From: Hordeum vulgare subsp. vulgare
Lineage: Eukaryota; Streptophyta; Magnoliopsida; Poales; Poaceae
Assembly (NCBI RefSeq): GCF_904849725.1
Contig: NC_058521.1
Coordinates: forward strand, 95,776,244 to 95,840,243
Reading direction: 5' to 3'
Length of the DNA stretch: 64,000 nt
The position numbers and the translations under genes are program-made. The notes below the pieces were generated by a model. The model searched no databases. It had not been told where the DNA came from and saw only the letters and a list, made by a program, of their open reading frames with translations. Shown here piece after piece: positions 33,692 to 46,370 of this stretch. The first letter of the stretch is position 1, and each line of letters opens with the position of its first letter.

Positions 33692-35510
33692 TGTTGGGGA
33701 ACGTCGCATGAGAAACAAAAAAATTTCCTACGCGCACGAAGTCTTATCATGGTGATGTCCATCTACGAGAGGGGATTCCCGATCTACGTACCCTTGTAGA
33801 TCGCACAGCAGAAGCGTTAAGAAACATGGTTGATGTAGTGGAACGTCCTCACGTCCCTCGATCCGCCCCGCGAACCGTCCCACGAACCGTCCCGCGATCC
33901 GCTCCGATCTAATGCCGAACGGACGGCACCTCCGCGTTCAGCACACGTACAGCTCGACGATGATCTCGGCCTTGTTGATCCAGCAAGAGAGACGGAAAGG
34001 TAGATGAGTTCTCCGGCAGCATGACGGTGCTCCGGAGGTTGGTGGTGATCTAATCTCAGAAGGGCTTCGCCCGAGCTCCGCAGAAACGCGATCTAGAGGA
34101 AAAACCGTGGAGGTATGTGGTAAGGCTGCCGTGGCAAAAGTTGTCTCAAATCAGCCCTAATACCTCAGTATATATAGGAGGGAGGGAGGGGAGGAGGCAG
34201 CCTCAAAACCTAAAGGTTTGGCGGAAATTGGAGGTGGAGGAGTCCTACTCCAATCCTACTTGGAGTAGGATTCCACCTTCCCACTTGGAAACTCTTTCCA
34301 CCTTGTGTTTTTTCCTTCTCAAACCTTATGGGCCTTAGTGGGAACTTATTCCAGCCCACTAGGGACTGGTTTATCTCTTCCCATATCCCATGAGACCCCT
34401 TGGGGCGTGACACCCCTCCTGATGGTCCCCGGCACCCCTCCCGGCACTCCCAGTACACTACCGATGAGCCCGAAACTTTTCGGTAATGCACGAAAACCTT
34501 CCGGTAACCAAATGAGGTCATCCTATATATCAATCTTCGTTTCCGGACCATTCCGGAAACCCTCGTGACGTTCGTGATCTCATCCGGGACTCCGAACAAC
34601 ATTAAGTAACCAACCATATAACTCAAATACGCATAAAACAACATCGAACCTAAGTGTGCAGACCCTGCGGGTTCGAGAACTATGTAGACATGACCCGAGG
34701 GACTCCTTGGTCAATATCCAATAGCGGGACCTGGATGCCCATATTGGATCCTACATATTCGGAAGATCTTTATCGGTTGAACCTCAGTGCCAAGGATTCA
34801 TATAATCCCGTATGTCATTCCCTTTGTCCTTCGGTATGTTACTTGCCCGAGATTCGATCGTCGGTATCCGCATACCTATTTCAATCTCGTTTACCGGCAA
34901 GTCTATTTACTCGTTCCGTAATACAAGATCCCGTGACTTACACTAAGTCACATTGCTTGCAAGGCTTGTGTGTGATGTTTTATTACCGAGTGGGCCCCGA
35001 GATACCTCTCCGTCAGACGGAGTGACAAATCCCAATCTCGATCCATACTAACTCAACGAACACCTTCGGAGATACCTGTAGAACATGTTTATAGTCACCC
35101 AGTTACGTTGCGACATTTGATACACACAAAGCATTCCTCCGGTGTCAGTGAGTTATATGATCTCATGGTCATAGGAACAAATACTTGACACGCAGAAAAC
35201 AGTAGCAACAAAATGACACGATCAACATGCTACGTCTATTAGTTTGGGTCTAGTCCATCACATGATTCTCCTAATGATGTGATCCCGTTATCAAGTGACA
35301 ACACTTGCCTATGGTCAGGAAACCTCTACCATCTTTGATCAATGAGCTAGTCAACTAGAGGCTTACTAGGGACAGTGTTTTGTCTATGTATCCACACATG
35401 CACTGTGTTTCCAATCAATACAATTATAGCATGGATAATAAACGATTATCATGAACAAAGAAATATAATAATAACTAATTTATTATTACCTCTAGGGCAT
35501 ATTTCCAACA
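33692..35510 (-). repeat. C2 5' LTR (1819 bp)
   Basis: Nearly identical to 26886-28700. The TATATATA box is at 34169-34176. It differs most near its left end, where a short CCGTCC-type repeat (33860-33905) has a different number of units. Confidence 0.95.
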
Positions 35511-35717
35511 CTTTGCCGACTGCTCGGTGCCAGATACTGACGGCAAAGAGCTTTGCCGTCCGCTTAGGGAAGGTTGACGGCAAAGAAGCTACAAGGTTGT
35601 CGTAAGGTGACGCAGAATCTTTGCCAACAGGAGGCAGACGACAAATATCTTTGCTGTCGGTGTGGTCCTCTTTGCCGTTTGTTATGGCGGACGACAAAGA
35701 AGCTGCTTCCTGTAGTG

Positions 35718-37185
35718 GAATCAATCCAGTAGGAGGTACAAGCAAGGCCCCAATGTTATCACATGCACAAATAATCAAACTCTTGCACCCAACGAAACAA
35801 AGGGCTTGTCAATCCCTTCACGGTTATTCGCAAGGATGAGATCTGATAGAGATAGATAGTAAATGAAAGTAAATAAATGCAGCAATATATTTTTGGTATA
35901 TTTGGTTTATAGATGTGAAAATATAATGAGCAAAATAGACCCGGGAGCCATAGGTTTCACTAGAGGCTTCCCTCATGAAGGAAAATAATGGTGGGTGAAC
36001 AAATTACTGTCGAGAAATTGATAGAAAAGCGAACAATCATGAAGATATCTAAGGCAATGATTATGCATATAGGCATGACGTCCGTGTCAAGTAGAACAAA
36101 ACGATTCTGCATCTACTACTATTACTCCACACATCGAACGACTCCTTCCTGCATCTAGAGTATGAAGTTCATCAAGAACAGAGTAACACATTAAGTAAGA
36201 TGCCATGATGTAGACGGATAAACTCAAGTAATATGATGAAAACCCCATCTTTTTACCCTTGATGGAAGCAATACAATACTTGCGTCGTACCCCTACTTTG
36301 TCACAGGGTGAGGACACCGCAAGATTGAACCTAAAACTAAGCACTTCTCCCGTTGCAAGAATTACCAATCTAGTTGGCCAAACCAAACCAATAACTCGAA
36401 GAGACTAGCAAAGATATGAAATCAGGCATATAAGAATTCACGAAAGACTCAAATAATATTCATAGATAATCTGAACATAAACTCACAATTCATCGGATCT
36501 CGACAAACACACCGCAAAAGAGTATTACATCAGATAGATCTCCATGAAGATCATGGAGAATATGGTATTGAAGATCAAAGAGAGAGAAGAAGCCATCTAG
36601 CTACTAGCTATGGACAAATAGGTCTATGGTAAACTACTCATGCATCATCGGAGAGGCAATGGAGTTGATGTAGATGCACTCCGTGATCGAATCCCCCTCC
36701 CACAGATTACCGAATTAGGCTCCCAGATTGGATCTCTTGGAAACAGAAGCTTCTAGCGGTGGAGAAGTATTTTTAGGTCTCACTTCGATAATGGGGGAAT
36801 ATTTGGGAATTTATAGGACAAGAATTAGGGTTAGGAGGCCTGCATGGGGCCCACAAGCCAGGGTGGCATGACCTATCCTCCTGGCCGCGCCCTGCAGGCT
36901 TGTGGCCTCCCGGCAGGTGCCCTGCCCCTACTCCAAGTCTGGCAGGTCTCTTTCATTATAGAAAAAATAATTCTGAAGATTTTATACCGTTTAGACTGCA
37001 TTTAATATTCCTTATCTGTAAATCGCAAAAACAAGGAAAAAACAGAAACTGGCACTAGGCTCTGGATTAATAGGTTAGTCCCAAAAATAATATAAAATAT
37101 CATATTAATGCATATAAAACATCCAAAACAGTTAATATAATAGCATGGAACAATAATAAATTATAGATACGTTGGAGACGTATCA
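35718..37185 (-). repeat. G1 3' LTR (main part; first 98 bp at 13201-13298)
   Basis: It continues the LTR across CACTA B and ends GATACGTTGGAGACGTATCA at 37185. Compared with the 5' LTR at 51343-52918 it shows substitutions and small indels throughout, so G1 is an older insertion than C2. Confidence 0.9.
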
Positions 37186-39298
37186 GCATCCCCAAGCTTA
37201 ATTCCTACTCGTCCTCGAGTATGTAAATAATAAAAACAGAATTTTTGATGTGAAATGCTACCTAACATATTCATCCATGTAATATTCTTTATTGAGGCAT
37301 GAATATTCAGATCCATTAGATTCAAAAGAAAAGTCTAATGTTGATATAAAAACGATAATACTTCAAGTATAGTAACAAGGCAATCGTGTCTTTTCGAAAA
37401 TAACATAGCCTTAGAAAGTTATCCATACAAAATCATATAGTCTGGCTATGCTCCATCTTCACCACATAAAGTATTTATATCATGCACAACCCCGATGAAA
37501 GTCAAACAATTGTTTCACGCTTTTTATGTTCTCAAACCTTTTCAACTCTCACACAATACATGAGTGTGAGCCATGGATATAACACTATAGGTGGAATAGA
37601 ATATGGTGGAGGTTGGAAAGGGAAAAAGAGGAGAAGATAGTCTCACATCAACTAGGCATATAAACGGGCTATGTAGACACCCATCTATACATATCAATGT
37701 GAGTGAGTATGGATTGCCATGCAACGGATGCACTAGAGCTATAAGTGTATGAAAGCTCTAAAAGAAACTAAGTGGGTGTGCATCCAACTCACCTGCTCAT
37801 AGAGACCTATTGCACTTTGAGGAAGCCCATCATAGGAGTATACAAGCCAAGTTCTATAATGAAAAAATTCCACTAGTATATGAAAGTGACAAAATAGGAG
37901 ACTCCCTATCATTAAGATCATGGTGCTACTTTGAAGCACAAGTATGGAAAAAGATAGTAGCATTGTCCCTTGTCTCTTTCTCTCATCTTTTTTAATTTTT
38001 TAATTTTTTTTCTTTTTTTGTGTGAGCATCTTTGGCCTCTTTTTTTTGGGCTTCGCAGGCCTCTTTTATTTTTGTAAAGTCCGGATGCTCATCCCAATGT
38101 GAGGGAATCATAGCTCTCCATCATTCTTTTTTCTCACATGCGACAATACTCTAATAATGCAAATCGTCACACTTTTATTTACTTACAACTCAGAAATTGC
38201 AACTCAATTCCTAGAACAAAATATAACTCTATATGCATGCCTACGGCAGCAATGATCTAGCATAGTAATGACATCAAAGACGGACAAGCCATGAAAACAT
38301 CATCCTAGCTATCTGACGATCATGCAAGGCAATATGACAATGATGGTACGTGTCATAAAAAGTGGAACGGTGGAAGTTGCATGGAAATATTTCTCGGAAT
38401 GGCTATGGAAATGCCATTACAGGTAGGTATGTTGGCTGTTTTGAGGAAAATATATGGTGGTTGTTTTGAGGAAGGTGGGTTTAATGCACCGGCGATAACT
38501 GCGCGATACTAGAGAGGCTAGCAATGTTGGAAGGGTGAGAGTGCATATAATCCATGGACCCAACATTAGTCAAAAATAACTAACATACTTATTGCAAAAG
38601 TTTATTAGTTATCAAAGCAAAGTATTAGACGCATGCTCCTAGGGGAAGGGTTGGTTGGAGTTAACCATCATGCCATCCCGACTCTCACACAAAGATTGAC
38701 AATCATTAAACAAATGATGCTCTGACTTCATCACATAACGGTTCACCATACGTGCATGCTACGGGAATAAAAAACTTTAACACAATTATTTATTCCGATT
38801 CACAATTACTTACTAGCATGACTCTCATATTACCATCTTCATATCTAAAAAATGTATGCCAGGAATCAAACTTCTCATCATATTCAATGCACTTAATATG
38901 AATTTTTTTTATTATATCCCTCTTGGATGCCCATTATATTAGGACTAACTTCATAACCCAAACCAATTACCAAGCTGTTTAGAGACTCTCAAATAATATA
39001 AGTGAGGTACGAGAGCTCAATAATTTCTATAAAATAAAACACCACCGCACTCTAAAAGATACACTAGAGCAACATTGCCTAGCTCAAAAGATATAAGTGA
39101 AGCACTAGAGCAACATTGCCTAGCTCAAAAGATATAAGTGAAGCACATAGAGTATTCTAATAAATTCATGATTCAGTGTGTCTCTCTCAAAAGATGTGTG
39201 CAGCAAGGATGATTGTGGGAAACTAAAGAGTAAAGACTCATATCATACAAGACGCTCCAAGCAAAACACATATCATGTAGTGAATAAAAATATAGCCT
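37186..39298 (-). other. G1 interior, 3' part, non-coding
   Basis: Begins GCATCCCCAAGCTTAATTCC next to the LTR, the polypurine end on the minus strand (GAATTAAGCTTGGGGATGC). The rest is AT-rich with no convincing frame. The phrase AGCACTAGAGCAACATTGCC is repeated at 39064-39120. It ends at the G2 target site AGCCT (39294-39298). Confidence 0.75.
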
Positions 39299-40818
39299 TG
39301 ATGACCCAAAAGTATAGGGGATCTATCATAGTCCGTTCGATAAGTAAGAGTGTAGAACCCAACGAGGAGCAGAAGGATCTGACAAGTAGTTTTCAGCAAG
39401 GTAAAATCTAAAAGCACTGAAATTATCGGTAACAAGTAGTTGTGTGGTGAGATGATTCGTAGCAAGTAGCAAGTAACAAAAGTAACAACGGTGCAGCAAA
39501 GTGGCCCAATCCCTTTTGTAGCAAGGGAAAAGCCTGGACAAAGTCTTATAGGAGGAAAAACGCTCCCGAGGACACACGGGAATTAATGTCATGCTAGTTT
39601 TCATCATGTTCATATGATTCGCGTTTGTTACTTTGATAGTTTGATATGTGGGTGGACCGGCGCTTGGGTACTGCCCTTACTTGGACAAGCACCCCACTTA
39701 TGATTAACCCCTCTCGCAAGCATCCGCATCTACGAAGGAAGAATTAAGACAAAGTCTAACCATAGCATTAAACTAGTGGATCCAAATCAGCCCCTTACGA
39801 AGCAACGCATAAACTAGGGTTTAAGCTTCTGTCACTCTAGCAACCCATCATCTACTTACTACTTCCCAATGCCTTCCTCTAGGCCCAAATAATGGTGAAG
39901 TGTTATGTCGTAGACGTTCGTATAACACCAGTAGAGGAAAAACAACATACAACACATCAAAATATCGAACGAATACCAAATTCACATGACTACTTATAGC
40001 ATGACTTATCCCATGTCCTCAAGAACAAAAGTAACTACTCACAAAGAATAATCATATTCATGACTAGAGAGGTAATGAGTAGCATCAAAGATCTGAACAT
40101 AAATTCTTCCACCAAGTAATCTAACTAGCATCAACTACAAGGAGTAATTAACACTACTAGCAACCTTACAAGTACCAATCGGAGTCGCGAGACAGAGATT
40201 GGTTACAAGTGATGAACTAGGGTTTGGATATGAGATGGCGCTGATGAAGATGTTGATGGTGACGAGTCCCCTCCGATGAGAGGAGTGTTGGTGATGACGA
40301 TGGCGACGATTTCCCCCTCTGGGAGGGAAGTTTCCCTTGCACGATCGTCCCGCCGGAGCTCTAGATTGGTTCTGCTAAAGTTCCTCCTCGTGGCGGCGGT
40401 GAATCCTTCGAAAAGCCTCCTCTCGATTTTTTCAGACCGAAACCCTTCTTGTAGCAAAAGAGGGAGCCAATGGGCTAGCAGGGAGCTCACAAGCCCCCTA
40501 GGAGCGGCCAGGGGGTGGCCGCGCCTAGCAGGCTTGTGGCCACCTGCTGGCGCCCCTCTGGCACTTCTTCGGCACAGTGTTTTTTATAAATCCCAAAAAA
40601 ATCCACGTTGATTTTCACGGCTTTTGGAGTTGCGCAGAATAGGCATCTCAAACTTGCTCCTTTTTTAGGCCAGAATTCCAGCTGCCGGCATTCTCCCTCT
40701 TTCTGTAAACCTTGCAAAATAAGAGAGAAAAGGCATAAGTATTGTACCTTGACGTGTAATAACAGCCCAAAAAGCAATAAATATCAACATGAAAGCATGA
40801 TGCAAAATGGACGTATCA
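39299..40818 (-). repeat. G2 3' LTR (1520 bp)
   Basis: Starts TGATGACCCAAAAG and ends CGTATCA. The open frames on both strands around 40203-40871 recur at 48867-49515 because this is LTR sequence. Confidence 0.92.
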
Positions 40819-42485
40819 ACTCCCGCAAGCTTAAACCTCGCTTGTCCTCAAGCGAAAGCCGAGATCAATAAATATGCCCACATGTTTAGAGAGAGAGAGG
40901 TGTCGACAAAACAAGATACGAACATGCAAGCATCATGATCATGATTAGAACAACAATATCATCATATCAATTCTCATGCTAAAATGATAATTCCTTCACA
41001 AAGTAGAGTATGAATCAAGAACCTTACCGAGAATTAACAACCGATAGCCTTTAGTCATTGAAGCAATTGCAATTTATCACAACATCGGAAAGAGTCAAAT
41101 AAGAGCTTGTAAACAAATCCACATACTTAATCATCTTTTCATTCTCTACAATTGCTACAACTCACGTGGTACTCATGAGATCAAAGTTTCAGCTGGACAC
41201 AGAGAAAGATAGGGGCTTATAGTTTTGCCTCCCAACTGCTTACCTCAAGGGCAATGTCAACAATAATAATTCATGAATACTTACTTCCAAGTTGACATAT
41301 GAATATAGATCTTTCCCTAGCATATGACGTTAGCCAAGAAAAGGGCGAAACAAGGAATTGGTGAAGATCACCATGACTCTTTCAAGGGCAAAAAGTAAAG
41401 GTACAAGATAGGCCCTTCGCAGAGGGAAGCATATGTTTTCATGCGCTTTTGAGGTTTGGATGCGTGTCCTCTTAGTGCGGAGGAACGTCACTTTATATTG
41501 CCTCCTGTGATAAAGAACTTTATTATGAAGTCTGTCGCTTTTATGTCTTCGTCATCACAGGTTCGTACAAAGCTTATTTTCCACACACTAATAGATCATA
41601 CATATTAGGGAGCAATTTTTATTGCTTGCACCGATGACAACTTACTTGAGGGATCTTATTCAATCCATAGGTAGGTATGGTGGACTCTCATGGCAAAACT
41701 GGGTTGAAGGTTTGTGGATGCACAAGTAGTATCTCTACTTGGTGCGGGAGTTTTAGCTAGTATGAGGTGGAAGCAATTGTCACATGCTAAGGGATCTCTA
41801 ATCATATAACATTGTTCGGAACCAAGCAAACACAATTCATTATGTTGTCTTCCTTGTCCAACATCTACTTCTAAGAATGTAATAGTTTAGTGAGTGTTCA
41901 CAATCATAGATGGTGTCAAAGATGATATATTTATATGTGAACCTCTCCTTCTTTATCACTTCCTATTAATTGCAACAATGACCAAGGTCTATGTTTGTCT
42001 ACCCTCAACAAGTTTCAATCATCATTCTTTTTGTATGTGAAGCCATCACTTCCCATAATATCATTGCATGATCTTTTATGCTTTTGTTCTTTTCTCAATT
42101 TTTTTGATCATGGCATGAGGCAAGGCCCTTCAACTAAGATACTCTTTATTATAAGGCTCACGAGCTCGAATACATCAGGGGTGAGACAAAGCAAAACTGA
42201 AGCCTAAAACACTAAGACCTTTATTTTACTAGAGAAAGAGAAAACTGAAAAGGAACAAACTGAAACAAAGGTAAAGGCAAAAGATGTGATGGTGATACGA
42301 TACCAGGGCAACTCCCCCAAGCTTGGCATAAGCCAAGGGGATTGCCCATAACCATGCTTAGTTGTCTTCCTTTGGAGGTGATGGTGGTGGAGTTGTTGCA
42401 ACATGGGTTTGATCCTCCGTCTTCCAAGGCATAGGTGCTCCATCAATGAAAGATGAACGAGTCTCCGAAATCCTCAAATCTGCAG
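40819..42485 (-). other. G2 3' region between ORF3 and LTR
   Basis: The minus strand ends with a polypurine-like GCTTGCGGGAGT before the LTR. The remainder is AT-rich without a supported gene. Confidence 0.65.
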
Positions 42486-42878
42486 TCAACCGTATTGATT
42501 TAAATCTATACTCATACTCACAGTTTGGTTCTGCAGGTCATAGATCTGGGCTTGGAGGTGATCAATCCTGTCATAGAGCCTGGAGAGGTGCTTCCCAATG
42601 TCATTGGCATCGATAATGTGCTTGCTGGTGAACTCCGTGATCATCATGTGGTTGGCGTTGAGTCCACCCTCCACCATCCCTTGGCACTTGAAGACATGTT
42701 GCTCCATTGCTTCCATCCTCGCCTCCACGCTTCCGGTCTTCTTGGGCCCCTCAACATCACGGATGTGCAACATCCCCTCACGCATCTCGATAGATTGAGG
42801 GTGTTGTAGCACTCCCGAGAGGTAGGGATTGATGACCTTCTCGAAGATCTTATCCTTCGGGGCTTTTGGGGCTGTCAT
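42486..42878 (-). CDS. G2 ORF3, hypothetical protein downstream of integrase
   Basis: A 130-codon frame starting MTAPKAPKDKIFEKVINPYL. It has a helix-rich, probably coiled-coil second half (RLYDRIDHLQAQIYDLQNQ). No signal peptide or membrane segment is visible, so it does not look like the env-like proteins sometimes found at this position in Athila elements. It lies about 280 bp beyond the integrase stop in the same orientation, so it would need a spliced or separate message. Many related gypsy copies would have to be compared to know whether it is conserved. I do not recognise a function. Confidence 0.5.
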   Translation of the reverse strand: MTAPKAPKDKIFEKVINPYLSGVLQHPQSIEMREGMLHIRDVEGPKKTGSVEARMEAMEQHVFKCQGMVEGGLNANHMMITEFTSKHIIDANDIGKHLSRLYDRIDHLQAQIYDLQNQTVSMSIDLNQYG

Positions 42879-43159
42879 AGCGATCTAGATCTGCAACAGA
42901 AACAGGATCGAAACGAAAATAGAGGAAATTTGCGTGATACGAGGGTCAGACCTTTCGGGAGAATATATAATTAATTTTTCCAGACCAGAAGGAGTACTCC
43001 GCACGAAAATGGAGTCCGGGAGGCACACGAGGTGGCCACAAGCCCCCAGGCGTGACCAGGGGGTGGCCCATGCCTGGCAGGCTTGTCGCCTCCTCGTGCG
43101 CTTTCCGCACTACTTCAAATTTTTCTATTTTTCAAATATTCCAAAACGGAGAAAAATTC

Positions 43160-45175
43160 CTACTGGAAAAGTTTTGGAGTCTGTTTTCTTACCGAATCAC
43201 ATACCTCTTCGTTTTCGGAGTCTAAAAGAGGCTGATAAATATCCCTTAGGTATTCTTCCGGAGTTATGGTATTGATAATATTGCTTTCAATATTTATGGG
43301 AGTACCTAAGATATAATGCTTGATCCTCTGCCCATTTACCACTCTTGGAGAATTACTTTTCGTGTTGTTGATCTTGATAGCACCGGAACGATATACTTCC
43401 TCAACAATATAGGGACCTTCCCATTTAGAGAGAAGCTTGCGTGCAAAAAATCTTAAACGAGAATTATATAGCAATCTATAATCACCTATATTGAACTCAC
43501 GCTTTTGTATCCTCTTATCATGCCACCTCTTAACCTTTTCTTTGAACAACTTGGCATTTTCATATGCCTGAGTTCTCCATTCATCAAGTGAGCTAATATC
43601 AAATAACCTCTTCTCACCAGCAAGTTTGAAATCAAAGTTGAGCTCTTTGATTGTCCAATAAGCTTTATGCTCTAGCTCAAGAGGTAAATGACATGCTTTA
43701 CCATACACCATTTTGTACGGAGACATGCCCATGGGATTCTTATAGGCAGTTCTATAAGCCCACTGTGCATCATCGAGCTTCTTAGACCAATTCTTTCTAG
43801 ACCTGTTGACAGTCTTTTGCAGAATCAGTTTAATTTCTCTATTGCTTAGCTCTACTTGACCACTGGACTGAGGGTGATATGGAGACGCAATTCTATGGTT
43901 GACATCGTACTTAGCAAGCGTTTTACGGAAAGAACCATGAATGAAATGTGAACCAAAATCAGTCATTAGATATCTAGGGACTCCAAATCTAGGGAAAATA
44001 ACTTCTTTAAGCATCATAATAGAGGTGTTGTGATCAGCACTACTAGTGGGGATAGCTTCTACCCACTTAGTGACGTAGTCAACAGCAACTAGGATATGAG
44101 TGTACCCGTTGGATTTTGGAAAAGGTCTCATATAATCAAAGCCCCAAACATCAAATGGTTCAATGACAAGTGAATAGTTCATAGGCATTTCTTGACGTTT
44201 ACCGATATTACCTATTCTTTGGCATTCGTCACAAGACAAGACAAACTTACGGGCATCCTTGAAGAGAGTGAGCCAATAGAAACCTGATTGCAATACCTTG
44301 TGTGCAGTTCTATCTCCTGCATGGTGTCCTTCGTAGGCCTCGAAGTGACACTTCTGTAGGATCCGTCCCTGTTCATGTTCAGGTACACAATATCTAATAA
44401 CACCATCTACTCCTTCCTTATAAAGGTGAGGATCATCCCAAAAGTAATGTCTTAAATCAAACAAGAATTTCTTCTTTTGCTGGTATGTGAAACTAGGTGG
44501 TATATTTTTGGCAACGATATAGTTTACATAATCAGCATACCACGGTGTACTACGGGAAGCATTGATGACATTCAATTGCTCATCTGGAAAGCTATCATCA
44601 ATAGGTTGTGGGTCATCAAGAACGTTCTCCAACCTAAACAAGTTATCTGCTACGGGGTTATCATCACCCTTCCTGTCGACAATGTGCAAATCAAATTCTT
44701 GTAGCAAGAGAACCCATCTGATAAGTCTAGGTTTAGGGTCTTTCTTCTCCATTAGGTACTTAATAGCACCATGATCAGTGTGAATAGTGACTTTGGAATC
44801 AACTATGTAAGACCTGAACTTTTCACATGCAAACACCACTGATGAAAAATCATTTTTCGTAGTAGCATAGTTTCTTTGGGCACTGTCTAGAGTTTTACTA
44901 GCATAGTGAATAACATTCAACTTCTTTACAACTCTTTGCCCTAGGACAACACCAACAGCATAATCACTAGCATCATACATGATTTCAAAAGGAAAGTTCC
45001 AATCAGGTGGTTGAACAGTAGGTGTAGTTATCAAAAGCCTTCTTAAGTATTTCCAAGGCTTCCTCACAATCATCGTCAAATACAAAAGGAATATCCTTTT
45101 GCGAGTTATTGGTAAGAGGTCTAGAAATCTTAGAGAAGTCTTTAATGAACCTTCTATAGAAACCAACATGACCAA
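43160..45175 (-). pseudogene. G2 pol: RNase H and integrase (671-codon open block)
   Basis: RNase H at residues 57-180 has the acidic set D68, E118, D134 and D177 ([36 protein letters not shown]). Integrase follows. The HHCC zinc-binding domain is at about 277-318 ([17 protein letters not shown]) and the DD35E core has D347 (GFDYMRPFP), D406 (LMTDFGSHF) and E442 ([11 protein letters not shown]), with exactly 35 residues between the last two. After the core comes [28 protein letters not shown], the usual gypsy C-terminal SH3-like part. No chromodomain is seen. The first 50 residues are out of phase with reverse transcriptase, so a frameshift near 45003-45060 separates this block from the RT. 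The start Met is not a true start. Confidence 0.93.
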
Positions 45176-45755
45176 GGAAACTTCTTATACCTTTGATATC
45201 TGTGGGGTATGGCATTTTCTCGATTGCATCAACCTTAGCCTTATCGACTTCAATACCTCTTTCAGAAATTTTATGTCCTAAGACGATGCCTTCATTAATC
45301 ATAAAGTGGCACTTCTCCCAAGTCAAGACAAGATTGGTGCCTTTACATCTCTGCAAGACTTGATCAAGGTTGTTGAGGCAATCATCAAAAGAAGACCCGT
45401 AAACAGAGAAGTCATCCATGAAAACCTCAACAATCTTTTCACATAAGTCAGAGAATATAGCCATCATACATCTTTGAAAGGTGGCAGGTGCATTACATAA
45501 GCCAAAAGGCATACGTTTATAAGAAAAGGTACCGAAAGGGCAGGTGAAAGTGGTTTTCTCCTGATCAGATTGTGCAACTGGTATTTGGGAGAAACCATAA
45601 TAACCGTCTAGAAAGCTGAAATGTGTGTGTTTAGACAGTCTTTCTAGCATTTGGTCGATAAAAGGCAAGCGGTAATGATCTTTCCTAGTGGCTTTATTCA
45701 ATTTCCTAAAATACATCACCATCCTATAACCAGTAATAATCCTCTGAGGGATCAA
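45003..45755 (-). pseudogene. G2 pol: reverse transcriptase core
   Basis: A 250-codon block with RT motifs in order: YFRKLNKATRKDHY, FSFLDGYYGFSQIPV with the first catalytic Asp, TFSYKRMPFGLCNAPATFQR and EVFMDDFSVYG with the catalytic Asp pair, then LGHKISERGIEVDKAKV and [18 protein letters not shown]. It is separated from the upstream block by a TAA codon at 45756-45758. Downstream it loses phase with RNase H. Confidence 0.93.
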
Positions 45756-46328
45756 TTATGCCTTATCATTAGGGACAACGGTAATGCCTCCCTTCTTAGG
45801 GACGCAATGCACCGGACTCACCCAATCACTATGAGCAACAGGATAGATAATACCTGCCTCGAGGAGCTTTAGTATTTCTTTTCTTACTACCTCTTTCATC
45901 TTAGGATTTAATCTCCGTTGATGATCAGCAACTGGTTTGGAATCAAGATCAGTTTTAATCTTGTGCTCGCATAGAGTGGGACAAATGACCTTGAGATCAT
46001 CAAGAGTATATCCAATAGCAGCACAGTGCTTCCTCAAAGTTTTTAGTAACTTCTTTTCTTCATGCTCTGAGAGGCTAGCACTAATTATAACAGGATATAT
46101 CTCTTTTTCATCAAGATAAGCATACTTAAGAGTATCTGGCAACCGTTTAAGCTCGAACACAGGATCACCCTTTGGTGGGGGTGGATCCCCAAGCAGTTCA
46201 ACAGGCAGATTATTCTTAAGGATAGGATATTGTTCTAAGCCAACTCTATCTATCTCATCCCTTTCATCCATATGCATATCATTTTCATGCTCAAGCAAGT
46301 ATTTCTCTAAAGGCTCAGTAGGAGGCAC
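45756..46328 (-). pseudogene. G2 pol: protease-RT linker and RT N-terminus
   Basis: A 190-codon block: an acidic linker, a stretch typical of Athila-like pol (ELKRLPDTLKYAYLDEK, YPVIISASLS), then the RT fingers (RRLNPKMKEVVRKEILKLLEAGIIYPV, SDWVSPVHCVPKKGG). It ends at the TAA shared with the RT core block. A further stop separates it from the protease block. Confidence 0.9.
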
Positions 46329-46370
46329 GGCAATGGAAGCTAAGGCAATAGTTTAATCCTTACTAGGCAA

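Larger units (their letters stand above)
26886..35510 (-). mobile_element. Copia retrotransposon C2, BARE/WIS/Angela type, complete with both LTRs
   Basis: A full-length element with a perfect TSD CTTTG (26881-26885 and 35511-35515). It has a 3' LTR 26886-28700, polypurine tract 28701-28713, a coding relic of about 28980-32420, leader, primer site 33674-33690 and 5' LTR 33692-35510. In a 300-bp LTR sample (27301-27600 against 34111-34410) I count six mismatches, so the insertion is recent. The gag-pol is nevertheless badly decayed. It sits in the right subterminal repeat array of CACTA B, about 200 bp from its end. Confidence 0.95.
13299..35717 (+). mobile_element. CACTA (En/Spm) transposon B, 9.6 kb plus three insertions
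   Basis: It starts CACTACTCGAAT at 13299 and ends CTTCCTGTAGTG at 35717 (reverse complement CACTACAGGAAG). The flanking triplets are GTA and GAA, and the joined flanks restore G1 LTR sequence as seen at 11993-12030 and 51425-51460. TTTGCCGTC/GACGGCAAA subterminal repeats occupy 13318-13620, 26566-26885 and 35511-35717. It carries a TNP2-type pseudogene (16927-20531) and a TNPA-like gene (20678-26160), both on the plus strand. Helitrons H1 and H2 and copia C2 are inserted in it. The terminal motifs suggest the Caspar-like group of Triticeae CACTA elements. Confidence 0.92.

Noticed and set aside
40203..40871. Frames repeated at 48867-49515
   Set aside because: They are G2 LTR sequence.
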